A stretch of DNA of 64,000 nucleotides, taken from assembly GCF_019285775.1 (NCBI RefSeq), contig NZ_CP079105.1, positions 620,001-684,000 of the forward strand, in the 5' to 3' direction. A model generated the notes under the pieces. That model did not search any database and was not told the DNA's origin. It worked only from the letters and a program-made list of their open reading frames with translations. Position 1 is the first letter of the stretch. Each line of letters starts with the position of its first letter. Shown one piece after another: positions 38,376 through 46,859 of this stretch. Source of the DNA: Skermania piniformis. Lineage in GTDB: Bacteria; Actinomycetota; Actinomycetes; Mycobacteriales; Mycobacteriaceae. A program made the position numbers and the translations under genes.

Positions 38376-39202
38376 CGTATCTGGCCGGCGACTACCTGGC
38401 CGATATCGGCACGAGCTTCCAGGACACCGCCGCCACCGGGCCGTTGCTGTTGGCGCTCGGCGCGTGCGCCTTGGCCGGGCTGGTGTCGTTCGCGTCGCCG
38501 TGCGTGGTCCCGCTGGTGCCCGGTTATCTGTCCTACCTGGCCGGAATCGTCGGCGCCGACGCGCCGCCGGCGACCGCGGCGCAGGCGGGCAGCACCGCCA
38601 CCCGGGCCCGGACCGGCCGGTTCCGGGTGGCCGGTGCCGCCGCTCTGTTCGTCGCCGGGTTCACGGTCGTGTTCGTACTCGCGACGGCGTCGGTGTTCGG
38701 CGCGATCAGCGTGCTGAACCTCAACCGGGAGCTGCTGCAACGGCTCGGCGGGGTGGTCACCATCGCGATGGGTCTGGTGTTCGTCGGGCTGGTTCCGGCG
38801 TTGCAACGCGATACCCGTCCGCACCCGCGGCCGATCGCCGGGCTGGCCGGGGCGCCGTTGCTCGGCGCGGTATTCGCCCTCGGCTGGACTCCGTGCCTGG
38901 GCCCGACGCTGGCCGGGGTGCTGTCGGTCGCCGCGGGCACCGAGGGGACCACCGCGGCGCGCGGGGTGGCGCTGATCGTCGCCTACTGCGCCGGGTTGGG
39001 CCTGCCGTTCGTCTTTCTCGCGCTCGGCTCGGCCGGCGCGCTGCGCGGGGTGGGGTGGCTGCGCCGCAACGCGCGAGCTATCCAGGTGACCGGGGGCGTG
39101 CTGCTGGTGGTGGTGGGGATCGCGTTGGTCACGGGAGTGTGGGGGGCGTTCGTCGGGTGGGTCCGCGACGCCTTCGTGTCCGGGGTGGCGCTGCCGATAT
39201 GA
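38372..39202 (+). CDS. ccdA: Cytochrome c biogenesis protein CcdA
   Basis: 276 aa, six or more hydrophobic spans. The redox cysteines are in LVSFASPCVVPLVPGYLSYLAG near residue 38 and in ALGWTPCLGPTLAGVLSVAAG near 175, the standard CcdA/DsbD-beta pair. It transfers electrons from cytosolic thioredoxin across the membrane to the TlpA lipoprotein. ATG overlaps the upstream TGA, and its own end overlaps resB (ATGA). Confidence 0.95.
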   Translation: MTYLAGDYLADIGTSFQDTAATGPLLLALGACALAGLVSFASPCVVPLVPGYLSYLAGIVGADAPPATAAQAGSTATRARTGRFRVAGAAALFVAGFTVVFVLATASVFGAISVLNLNRELLQRLGGVVTIAMGLVFVGLVPALQRDTRPHPRPIAGLAGAPLLGAVFALGWTPCLGPTLAGVLSVAAGTEGTTAARGVALIVAYCAGLGLPFVFLALGSAGALRGVGWLRRNARAIQVTGGVLLVVVGIALVTGVWGAFVGWVRDAFVSGVALPI

Positions 39203-40830
39203 CCGCCGTCGATACCCGGCCGGCGCCGACCCCGGTGCCCCGGCAGTCGCTGCCCGGCCGGGCGTCGGCCCTGGTCCGCAACACCTGGCGGGGTCTGACC
39301 AGCATGCGCACCGCGCTGGTGCTGTTGTTCCTGCTGGCGTTGGCTGCCATCCCGGGTGCGCTGCTGCCGCAACGCAGCCTGAACGAGCAGAAGGTGACGC
39401 AGTACCTCGCCGACCGGCCGGTGCTGGGTCCCTGGATGGACCGGCTGGAGCTGTTCGACGTATTTGCCAGCTTCTGGTTTACCGCGATCTACGTGTTGTT
39501 GTTCGTCTCGCTGGTCGGCTGCATCCTGCCGCGGTGCGTCGACCACTATCGGGCGTTGCGCGCCGAGCCGGTGCCCGCGCCGCGCAACCTCGCCCGGCTG
39601 CCGCATCACTACGAGACGACCGTCGACGGGACTCCGGACGAGGTGGCCGAACGGATATCGGCGGAGCTGCGCGGGTGGCGCACGGTGGTGCGCCGGCCCG
39701 GTTCGGGTGCGGTGACCGTCTCCGCCGAGAAGGGGTACACCCGAGAGCTGGGCAATCTGATCTTCCATCTGGCACTGGTCGGCCTGCTGGTGGCGATCGC
39801 GGTCGGCAAGTTGTTCGGGTACGAGGGCAACGTGATCGTGATCGCCGACGACGGGCCGGGATTCTGCTCCACCTCGCCGGCTGCGTTCGACTCGTTCCGC
39901 GCCGGCAACGTTCGAGACGGCACCGGAATGACGCCGGTGTGTGTGCGGGTGAAGGATTTCCGCGCCGACTATCTGCCCAACGGGCAGGCCGAGATGTTCA
40001 CCGCGAACATCGCCTACCAGGCCGGCGCCGATCTGGCCACCGATACCTGGCGTGACGATCGGCTCCAGGTAAACCATCCGTTGCGGGTGGCCGGTGATCG
40101 GGTCTATCTGCAGGGACACGGCTATGCGCCGACGTTCACGGTGACGTTTCCGAACGGCGAGACACGCACCGAGACGATCCAGTGGCGCCCGGAAGACCCG
40201 CGCACGTTCCTGTCCAGCGGGGTGCTGCGGATCGATCCGCCGGGCGGGATGTACCCGAACCCGGCCGACCGGCGGCGCAACCAGATCGCGATCGAGGGGC
40301 TGTTCGCGCCGACCGCCGAGCTCGACGGCAAGCTGTTGACCTCGTCTTTCCCCGCGCTGACCGACCCGGCGGTCGCCGTGGACATCTATCGCGGCGATAC
40401 CGGCCTGGACACCGGCCGGCCGCAGAATCTGTTCGCGCTGAGCCAGGACATGATCGAACAGAAGCGGCTGGTGAAACAGGCTCGGGTGAACCTGCGCCCC
40501 GGCGAGTCGACCACCCTGGACGACGGCACCAAGGTGAGTTTCGGCGGGGCGAAGGAGTATGTGAATCTGCAGGTCAGCCACGATCCGGCGCAGGGTTGGG
40601 TGCTCGTCGCGGCACTCACCATGTTGGCCGGCCTGGTGGTTTCGCTGCTGCTGCACCGGCGGCGGATCTGGGCTCGGGTGCGACCGAGCGACGATGGACG
40701 ACGTAGTGTAGTAGAGCTCGGTGGCCTGGCCCGCACCGATCAGGCGGGCTGGGGCGACGAATTCGACCGGTTGGGTCGACGGTTGACCGGCGCCGGCCCG
40801 GGACCGCAGCGCGAGGCAGGAGAGCACTGA
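39199..40830 (+). CDS. resB: Cytochrome c biogenesis protein ResB (system II)
   Basis: 543 aa. ResB family: three N-terminal membrane helices (TALVLLFLLALAAIPGALLPQRSLN; FASFWFTAIYVLLFVSLVGCILP; LIFHLALVGLLVAIAVGKLFGYEG), a large external domain from about residue 205 to 465 and a last helix near 475. With CcsB it forms the haem export/ligation complex at the outer face of the membrane. Tail is charged. Ends on the A of the ccsB ATG. Confidence 0.94.
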   Translation: MTAVDTRPAPTPVPRQSLPGRASALVRNTWRGLTSMRTALVLLFLLALAAIPGALLPQRSLNEQKVTQYLADRPVLGPWMDRLELFDVFASFWFTAIYVLLFVSLVGCILPRCVDHYRALRAEPVPAPRNLARLPHHYETTVDGTPDEVAERISAELRGWRTVVRRPGSGAVTVSAEKGYTRELGNLIFHLALVGLLVAIAVGKLFGYEGNVIVIADDGPGFCSTSPAAFDSFRAGNVRDGTGMTPVCVRVKDFRADYLPNGQAEMFTANIAYQAGADLATDTWRDDRLQVNHPLRVAGDRVYLQGHGYAPTFTVTFPNGETRTETIQWRPEDPRTFLSSGVLRIDPPGGMYPNPADRRRNQIAIEGLFAPTAELDGKLLTSSFPALTDPAVAVDIYRGDTGLDTGRPQNLFALSQDMIEQKRLVKQARVNLRPGESTTLDDGTKVSFGGAKEYVNLQVSHDPAQGWVLVAALTMLAGLVVSLLLHRRRIWARVRPSDDGRRSVVELGGLARTDQAGWGDEFDRLGRRLTGAGPGPQREAGEH

Positions 40831-41771
40831 TGCCGATCGACGAGTCGCTGGCCGGGCTGAGCGACCTGGCGTTCCGTTCGGCGTTCGCCATCTACGTGTT
40901 GGCCCTGGTTTTGCTGATCGCGCGGCTGGCGTCGTCGCAGACCGCTCGGGTGAACGAGCGGGAGCTGGTCGCCGCCCCCGCTACCGGCGGTGGCATCGGC
41001 CCGGGGCGGGTGGCGACGCCGCCGACCCGGCCGATGAGCGAGCGGCTGGGCAATATGGGCTCGGCGGTGCTGGTGGTCGGCGTCGCCGCCCATGTGCTGT
41101 CGATCGTGCTGCGCGGCTTCGCTACCCACCGGTTCCCGTTGGGCAACATGTACGAGTTCGTGACGATGGCCACCGCGGCGGCGATGGTGGTCGGCGCAGC
41201 GGTGCTCCGGGGACAGCGGTTCCGGTCGATCTGGGTGTTCCTGCTGGTGCCGGTGCTGATCCTGATGTTCCTGGCGGCGACGGTGTTGTACGCGGACGCG
41301 GCGCCGGTGGTGCCGGCGTTGCGGTCGTACTGGTTGCCGATCCACGTGACCATCGTCAGCATCGGCAGCGGGGTGTTCCTGGTCTCCGGGGTCGCCAGCG
41401 CATTGTTCCTGGTCACCCGGTACCGGCCGGACAGCGCGGTGGCCCAGCGGTTGCCGGACGCGCGCACCCTCGATCGAGTCGCCTACCAGACGGCGATCAT
41501 CGGCTTCCCGCTGTTCGGCGCCGGGGTGATCCTGGGTGCGATCTGGGCCGAGGCCGCGTGGGGCCGGTTCTGGGGTTGGGACCCGAAGGAGACGGTCTCG
41601 TTCATCGCCTGGGTGGTCTACGCCGCATACCTGCACGCCCGCGCGACCTCGGGTTGGCGGGAGACCAAGGCCGCCTGGATCAACATCGCCGGTTTCGTCG
41701 CGATGCTGTTCAACCTGTTCATCATCAATATCGTGGTGAGCGGGTTGCACAGCTACGCCGGGCTGACCTGA
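40830..41771 (+). CDS. ccsB: Cytochrome c biogenesis protein CcsB/CcsA (haem handling)
   Basis: 313 aa. Eight hydrophobic spans with the conserved haem-handling motif WGRFWGWDPKETVSFIAWVVYAAYLHAR near residues 238-265, flanked by His residues in VAAHVLSIVLRG, PIHVTIVSIGSG and SGLHSYAGLT. It forms system II haem lyase with ResB. Overlaps resB by one base (TGATG); last gene of the hemL operon. Confidence 0.95.
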   Translation: MPIDESLAGLSDLAFRSAFAIYVLALVLLIARLASSQTARVNERELVAAPATGGGIGPGRVATPPTRPMSERLGNMGSAVLVVGVAAHVLSIVLRGFATHRFPLGNMYEFVTMATAAAMVVGAAVLRGQRFRSIWVFLLVPVLILMFLAATVLYADAAPVVPALRSYWLPIHVTIVSIGSGVFLVSGVASALFLVTRYRPDSAVAQRLPDARTLDRVAYQTAIIGFPLFGAGVILGAIWAEAAWGRFWGWDPKETVSFIAWVVYAAYLHARATSGWRETKAAWINIAGFVAMLFNLFIINIVVSGLHSYAGLT

Positions 41772-41813
41772 GCACGGCTCCGGTAAGCCGATGCTTCGGA
41801 CCGCGTGGATACC

Positions 41814-42365
41814 ATGGCTGTTGTGACCGTCGCCGTCCCCAACTACCGCTGGAGCGTCGAGAGCTTCGTGCGAGCCTGGGAGGCGGGGGCTTTCGAACAG
41901 CGGGTCGAGCTGATCGACGGGGAGGTCTGGCCGGTGGTCATCGGCGACTGGCACGGCCGCACGGTCGGCAGAGTAATGCGGCTGCTGTTCGCCGACGGAT
42001 TCGACGTGACCACATCGACGCTGCCGAGCGGCGGCTCCCTGCCCGATCCTGATTGCTGGGTGCGCCGGGCGGACGCCTCGCCGGCCGGTCGATTGAGCCC
42101 GCGGCTGAGCTACTGGCGGCCCGCCGATGTGCTGCTCGTGGTCGAGGTGTCCGACGAGACACACGCGGCGGACTTGACCGTCAAAGCGCGGATCTACGCT
42201 GCCGCCGGCTGGCCGGAGTATTGGGTCGTTGCCCAGGACGGCATCCACGTCCACACCGATCCTGCGGAGTCCGGCTATGCCAATCGGCGTAGCTATCGGT
42301 GCGGCGAACGCGTGCCGGTGCGGTACGCGGGCGTCGAGGCTGCGGTGGCCGATCTGATCGGCTGA
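41814..42365 (+). CDS. Uma2-family (PD-(D/E)XK-like) protein
   Basis: 183 aa. The Uma2 pattern is clear: RVELIDGEVWPVVIGDWHGRTVGRVMRLL, the acidic LPDPDCWVRR, VLLVVEVSDETHAADLTVKARIYAAAGWPEYWVV with Glu/Asp and Lys of a restriction-endonuclease-like fold near residues 105-140. Function of these proteins is unknown, though the fold binds nucleic acid. ATG 41814 is chosen; GTG 41805 and 41823 are alternatives. It is not part of the cytochrome operon (42-base gap). Confidence 0.82.
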   Translation: MAVVTVAVPNYRWSVESFVRAWEAGAFEQRVELIDGEVWPVVIGDWHGRTVGRVMRLLFADGFDVTTSTLPSGGSLPDPDCWVRRADASPAGRLSPRLSYWRPADVLLVVEVSDETHAADLTVKARIYAAAGWPEYWVVAQDGIHVHTDPAESGYANRRSYRCGERVPVRYAGVEAAVADLIG

Positions 42366-42394
42366 ATTCGAGTGCGGGGCGACCGTGCGCCGAC

Positions 42395-42413
42395 TTAGGC
42401 AATGCTAGCCTTT
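42395..42413 (+). promoter_or_regulatory. IdeR/DtxR-like iron box
   Basis: TTAGGCAATGCTAGCCTTT agrees with the 19-base IdeR/DtxR consensus at 13 positions, including the outer TTAGG and the right-hand GCTA and CCT. It lies only 5-23 bases before the ABC gene's ATG, so it overlaps the expected start of transcription. A canonical iron-repressed site is inferred. Confidence 0.7.
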
Positions 42414-42417
42414 GTGG

Positions 42418-44244
42418 ATGGACGACAGCCGTTCCGGTCGGCCGGACAGTGCGCGCGCTCCGGCATCCGATCTCGTCCCCGACCGGGTGGCGTTGCGCGC
42501 CCGGTACAAGCGCGAGGCGGCGGCCGCCAAGCAGGTACTTGCCCCGGTCCAGGGGTCGCTGCGGCTGGCAACGCTGCTGACGGTCCTCGCCTCGGTGGCG
42601 GCGGTCGTGCCGTTCATCCTGATCGCCGCGGGATGCGCCGCGCTGCTCGACGACGAGTTCGACCGAGCGAAGCGGTTGATCGTCGTCGCCTTCGTGATCC
42701 TCGCTCTCCGCGGTCTGCTCCAGGCCGGCGCATCGATCCTCGCCCACCTGGTCGACGCCCGATTCCAGCTCGACCTGCGCCGGGGGATCGCGGCGAAACT
42801 CACCCGGGTGCCGCTCGGCTGGTTCACCGAGCGCAGTTCGACCGAGGTCCGCGGGTTCCTGCAGGACGACGTCCAGGGCCTGCACTACCTGGTATCGCAC
42901 GCCCGGCTGGACTCCACCGCCGCCCTGACCGTGCCGCTGGTGACGCTGATCTACCTTTTCGTGGTCGACTGGCGGCCTGCCCTGATCACCCTGTTGCCGC
43001 TGATCGGCTACGCGTTCGCGCTGCGCGCGATGATGAACCCACAGTCCCAGGACCGCCTCGCCCGGTTCGACCGGCGGGAACACGACGTGGCGGTCGCGAC
43101 GACCGAATTCGTCGACGGTATCGCCGTCGTCCGGGGCTTCGCCGGTGGCCGCCGGACCAGCGCCGCCTATCAGGACGCGGTGGACGAGTATGCCGCCGCG
43201 TTGCAGGCCTGGAAAGGGCCGATGATGCGGATCCAGGCGGCTTCGGATCTGCTGTTGACCCCTACCCTGCTCACCCTGGTGGTCACGGCGGCCGGCCTCG
43301 GCCTGACGCAACTCGGGTGGCTGGCGCCGGCCGACCTGGTCGCATTCCTGCTGGTCGCGCCCGCGCTGGGGGCCTCGTTCCTGGCGATCGGCTACGGCAC
43401 CCAGGCGGTGCGCCAGGGAAACGCGGCGGCGGCGCGGCTGCGGGATCTGCAGCAGCTACCCGAGCTCGCCGCACCGGGCGCCGGTGACGCCGAGCTCAGG
43501 CCCGGCCCGGACGTGCGTTTCGAGGGCGTCGAGTTCGGCTACCGACGCGGCCGGCCGGTGTTGCACGACATCGACCTCACGCTGATCCCGGGCACGGTGA
43601 CCGCACTGGTCGGGCCGAGCGGGGCAGGTAAATCGACACTGGCTCAGCTGGTTCCACGGTTCTTCGACCCCACCGCCGGCCGGATCATGATCGGCGGCCG
43701 GGACCTGCGGGATTATCCGGTCGCCGAGCTCTACCGGACCGTCGGATTCGTGCTGCAGGACGTTCGGCTGATCCGTGGCACCGTCCGGGAGAACCTGGCG
43801 CTGGCCGATCCGGACGCCGCCGACGCCGCGCTCGAGCGGGTCGCCCGCGCCGCCCGGATCCACGACCGGATTCTCGCGCTCCCGCAGGGTTACGACACGG
43901 TGCTGGGCGAGGGTGCGGTGTTGTCCGGCGGCGAGGCGCAACGGCTCTCGATCGCGCGGGCCTTGCTCGCCGACCCGCCGGTGTTGGTCCTGGACGAGGC
44001 CACCGCCTTCGCCGATCCGGAATCCGAAGCGGCGGTCCAGGATGCGGTCGCCGAGCTGATCGCCGGCCGCACGGTGCTGGTCATCGCGCACCGGTTGCAC
44101 ACGATCACCGGAGTCGACCGGATCGTGGTGCTGGACGGCGGCACGATCGTCGAATCGGGCACGCACGCCGAGCTGGTCGAGGCCGATGGGCTCTACCGGC
44201 GGCTGTGGTCGGCGAACCAGAATGCGCTGCAGGAGGTTCGGTGA
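42418..44244 (+). CDS. Iron-regulated ABC half-transporter (IrtA/YbtP-like), first subunit
   Basis: 608 aa. Six-helix transmembrane domain (residues ~45-335), then an ATPase with Walker A GPSGAGKST near 399, signature LSGGEAQRLSIARALL near 500, Walker B VLVLDEATAF and switch His in IAHRLHT. It pairs with the next gene as a heterodimer. The upstream iron box and pair structure suggest siderophore transport, as in mycobacterial IrtAB or YbtPQ. No siderophore-interacting (flavin) domain is fused, unlike IrtA. Direction (import or export) is not proven. Confidence 0.85.
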   Translation: MDDSRSGRPDSARAPASDLVPDRVALRARYKREAAAAKQVLAPVQGSLRLATLLTVLASVAAVVPFILIAAGCAALLDDEFDRAKRLIVVAFVILALRGLLQAGASILAHLVDARFQLDLRRGIAAKLTRVPLGWFTERSSTEVRGFLQDDVQGLHYLVSHARLDSTAALTVPLVTLIYLFVVDWRPALITLLPLIGYAFALRAMMNPQSQDRLARFDRREHDVAVATTEFVDGIAVVRGFAGGRRTSAAYQDAVDEYAAALQAWKGPMMRIQAASDLLLTPTLLTLVVTAAGLGLTQLGWLAPADLVAFLLVAPALGASFLAIGYGTQAVRQGNAAAARLRDLQQLPELAAPGAGDAELRPGPDVRFEGVEFGYRRGRPVLHDIDLTLIPGTVTALVGPSGAGKSTLAQLVPRFFDPTAGRIMIGGRDLRDYPVAELYRTVGFVLQDVRLIRGTVRENLALADPDAADAALERVARAARIHDRILALPQGYDTVLGEGAVLSGGEAQRLSIARALLADPPVLVLDEATAFADPESEAAVQDAVAELIAGRTVLVIAHRLHTITGVDRIVVLDGGTIVESGTHAELVEADGLYRRLWSANQNALQEVR

Positions 44245-45980
44245 TCGGCACGGCACTCCGGCTGGTCCCGGCCGATCTGCGCCGGCTCTGGCCGGCGCAG
44301 CTGCTCGCGATCGGGTTCGCGATCGCCGGCCAGGCCGCAACCTATCTGATGCTGATCCCGGTGCTGGAAAACGTGTTCGACGGCCACTACCGCGCGGCGT
44401 GGCCCTGGGTACTGGGCATGGTGGCCGCGGTTGCGGTCGCGGGTCTGGCCGGTTACGCGCACATCGCGCTCGGGCTGCGGATCGCGGTCGGGATGCAGCG
44501 CGGCCTGCAGACCCGGGTCGGGCAGCATCTCGCCACCCTGCCGCAGGGCTGGTTCACCTCCCACGACGCCGCCAAGATCTCCCGGGTGGCGCTGAGCAGC
44601 GTTCGTGAGGTGCAGGGCGTGTTCACCCACCTCGCCGCCCACCGGCTCAGCGCGTTCGCGGTGCCCACGGTCGTCGCGCTGGGCATGCTGGCGGTCGACT
44701 GGCGGGTCGGGGTGGTCATGCTGGTCGCGGTGCCGGTGCTCTGGGCGGCCGGCCGGATCGCGGAGCGGGGCTACCTCCGGGCGGACGCCCGGCTGCACGC
44801 GGCCGGCGCCGACGCCGACTCCCGCGTGGTGGAGTTCGCCCGGGCGCAGCCGGTGTTGCGGGCGTTCGGTGCCATCGGGGCGCGTAACCGCGGGCTCGAT
44901 CGAGCACTCGGCGAGCAGCGCCGAGCGGCGGTCGGCCTGGTCGGGGCCAGCGTGCCCAGCCTGATCGGGTTCGGCCTGCTCGTGCAGCTGGTCTTCCTTG
45001 CCCTGGGGTATCTCGCGGTCGTCCGGGCGACCGACGGCGCGGTTTCGGCAGCGACGGCGGTCGCGATGATCGTCGTGATCGCCCGTTACGCCGGGCCGAT
45101 CGACGCCATCGCCCAGCTGTCGGTTGCGCTCCGGGCTGCGGCGGGCGCTGCGGCCCGGATCGACGCCCTGCTCGCCGAGCCGTCGATGTCGGCGCCCGCG
45201 CGGCCGGTTGCCGCAGCGGACAGCGCGGTGGAGTTCGACCACGTCGGTTTCGCCTACGAGCCGGGCCGGCCGGTGCTCGACGACGTATCGTTCGCCGTCC
45301 CGGTCGGCACCACCACGGCCGTCGTCGGCCCCAGCGGCAGCGGCAAGACGACCCTGCTCCGGCTGGTCGCACGGTTCTACGATGCGGGTACCGGCGTGGT
45401 GCGGGTCGGCGGTGTACCGGTCGCCGACCAGGCGCCGGCCGCCCTGATGGATCTGATCTCGCCGATGTTCCAGGACGTGTACCTGTTCGACCGGTCGATC
45501 GAGGAGAACATCCGGCTCGGCCGACCGGACGCCGACGACGCCCAGGTCCGCCGCGCGGCCGCGGCGGCCGGGGTGGACCAGATCGTGGACCGGCTACCCG
45601 ACGGCTGGGCGACCCGGGTGGGCGAGGGCGGGGCGATCCTGTCCGGCGGGGAGCGGCAGCGGATCGCGATCGCCCGAGCGCTGCTCAAGGATGCACCGAT
45701 CGTGCTGCTGGACGAGGCGACCAGCGCGCTGGACCCGCACCACGAAGCGGTGGTCGTGCGCGGGATCCACGAACTGACCCGGGACAAGACGGTGCTGGTG
45801 GTATCGCACCGGCTGTCGACCATCCGGCATGCGGACCGGATCGTCTTCCTGGCCGACGGCCGGATCGCCGAGCAGGGCACCCACGACGAGCTGATCGCCA
45901 TGGGCGGCCGTTACGCGGGCTTCTGGGCCGAGCGCGAGCGGGCCGGCGGCTGGCGGATGCGCGCGGCCGAGCCGGCCTGA
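44241..45980 (+). CDS. Iron-regulated ABC half-transporter (IrtB/YbtQ-like), second subunit
   Basis: 579 aa from GTG 44241 with AGGAGG four bases upstream, overlapping the first subunit. Transmembrane domain residues ~1-310 (LRRLWPAQLLAIGFAIAGQAATYLMLIPVLENVFDG starts it), ATPase with Walker A GPSGSGKTT near 369, signature LSGGERQRIAIARALL near 470, Walker B IVLLDEATSALDP and switch His in VVSHRLSTIRHAD. Both ATP sites look intact, indicating a symmetric heterodimer rather than a degenerate one. Confidence 0.87.
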   Translation: MIGTALRLVPADLRRLWPAQLLAIGFAIAGQAATYLMLIPVLENVFDGHYRAAWPWVLGMVAAVAVAGLAGYAHIALGLRIAVGMQRGLQTRVGQHLATLPQGWFTSHDAAKISRVALSSVREVQGVFTHLAAHRLSAFAVPTVVALGMLAVDWRVGVVMLVAVPVLWAAGRIAERGYLRADARLHAAGADADSRVVEFARAQPVLRAFGAIGARNRGLDRALGEQRRAAVGLVGASVPSLIGFGLLVQLVFLALGYLAVVRATDGAVSAATAVAMIVVIARYAGPIDAIAQLSVALRAAAGAAARIDALLAEPSMSAPARPVAAADSAVEFDHVGFAYEPGRPVLDDVSFAVPVGTTTAVVGPSGSGKTTLLRLVARFYDAGTGVVRVGGVPVADQAPAALMDLISPMFQDVYLFDRSIEENIRLGRPDADDAQVRRAAAAAGVDQIVDRLPDGWATRVGEGGAILSGGERQRIAIARALLKDAPIVLLDEATSALDPHHEAVVVRGIHELTRDKTVLVVSHRLSTIRHADRIVFLADGRIAEQGTHDELIAMGGRYAGFWAERERAGGWRMRAAEPA

Positions 45981-45984
45981 CCGA

Positions 45985-46371
45985 CTACAGGCTGTGTGCG
46001 ACGGCGTGCCGTGGCTGGTACATCATCAGCTCGTCCGCGCCCGGGACCTGGAGCAGGGCGACCAGCCCGAACCCGCGATCGTCCGGACCGGAACTGAATA
46101 CGGCGCCGCGGCGTTCGAGCTCGGTCATGGTGGTGGCGAGGTCGTCGACCATCAATGCGATCTGATGGTGGCGGGGTGACTCGTGCACCTGTCCCGCCCG
46201 CTCGGTGCGGGTCGGGTGCACGCCGAGCTCGCTCGGCCCGGTCTGAAAGATCAGCCAGCCCGGACCCGACCCGGCGTCCTCGACGAACGGCAGCTGGAGC
46301 ACGTCGCGGAAGAAGGCCCGGGTGGCCGCGGCGTCATCGGAGTAGATCAGCGTGTGGCAGGCGAACTGCAT
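45985..46371 (-). CDS. VOC superfamily protein
   Basis: 128 aa. FACHTLIYSDDAAATRAFFRDVLQLPFVEDAG opens the first half; HQIALMVDDLATTMTELERRGAVFSS and GLVALLQVPGADELMMYQP close the second with a possible metal-ligand Glu. Substrate unknown. Its start is near that of the next minus-strand gene but in separate frame; it converges on the ABC pair with only four bases between stops. Confidence 0.85.
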   Translation of the reverse strand: MQFACHTLIYSDDAAATRAFFRDVLQLPFVEDAGSGPGWLIFQTGPSELGVHPTRTERAGQVHESPRHHQIALMVDDLATTMTELERRGAVFSSGPDDRGFGLVALLQVPGADELMMYQPRHAVAHSL

Positions 46372-46396
46372 CGCCCGATGGTAGCCATCGGCCGCA

Positions 46397-46669
46397 TCAG
46401 CGTCGCGGGCGCAGGTCGTCGAGTTCGATCAGCTCGTCCTGCAGCGCGCGGGCGATCAGCGCAGCCTTGGTCGGTGTCGGCCGCCCCGCGTCGTGGTACT
46501 TGGTGCCGATGCTCCAGAGAGTTGCGTAGAACTCGAACGGGCGTCGCGGCGGCGCGGTCCAGGCCCGGCTGCGCAGCCAGGACACCAGAACGAATTGCTC
46601 CTGCGGCGAGAGCGCGGGGCGGCGCGGGTAGGTGCGGCAGGATGCCGGGAGATCGTCGGGGGTGTTCAT
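46397..46669 (-). CDS. Hypothetical 90-aa protein
   Basis: MNTPDDLPASCRTYPRRPALSPQEQFVLVSWLRSRAW, then FEFYATLWSIGTKYHDAGRPTPTKAALIARALQDELIEL. Cytosolic, one helix-rich domain with a LSPQEQFVL helix and a TPTKAALIARALQ helix that resembles a DNA-binding helical bundle. I do not recognise the family. It lies divergent from the two-HTH TetR gene across a 190-base AT-richer gap. Confidence 0.7.
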   Translation of the reverse strand: MNTPDDLPASCRTYPRRPALSPQEQFVLVSWLRSRAWTAPPRRPFEFYATLWSIGTKYHDAGRPTPTKAALIARALQDELIELDDLRPRR

Positions 46670-46794
46670 CGATTCCTCGGGGCAAGTACGGAGTTACAGG
46701 CCGGTCGACAAATATTCGACCATGCGGTTCATTGATCTCTCCAGCGCCGGATCTGCTGATTCTGCCCAACCATTGGAACTTGTTCTTCGGTCGA

Positions 46795-46812
46795 CTTGAC
46801 CTCGAACTCAAG
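46795..46812. promoter_or_regulatory. CTTGA/TCAAG inverted repeat before the TetR gene
   Basis: CTTGA at 46795 and TCAAG at 46808 flank an 8-base spacer within the AT-rich divergent region, 48 bases before the TetR ATG. A further TTGAT and ATCAA lie nearby. An autoregulatory operator is possible but the arms are short. Confidence 0.35.
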
Positions 46813-46859
46813 ATATTGATAAATCAGGGATAGTCAAATCAAGCAACGGAGGCATCGGC

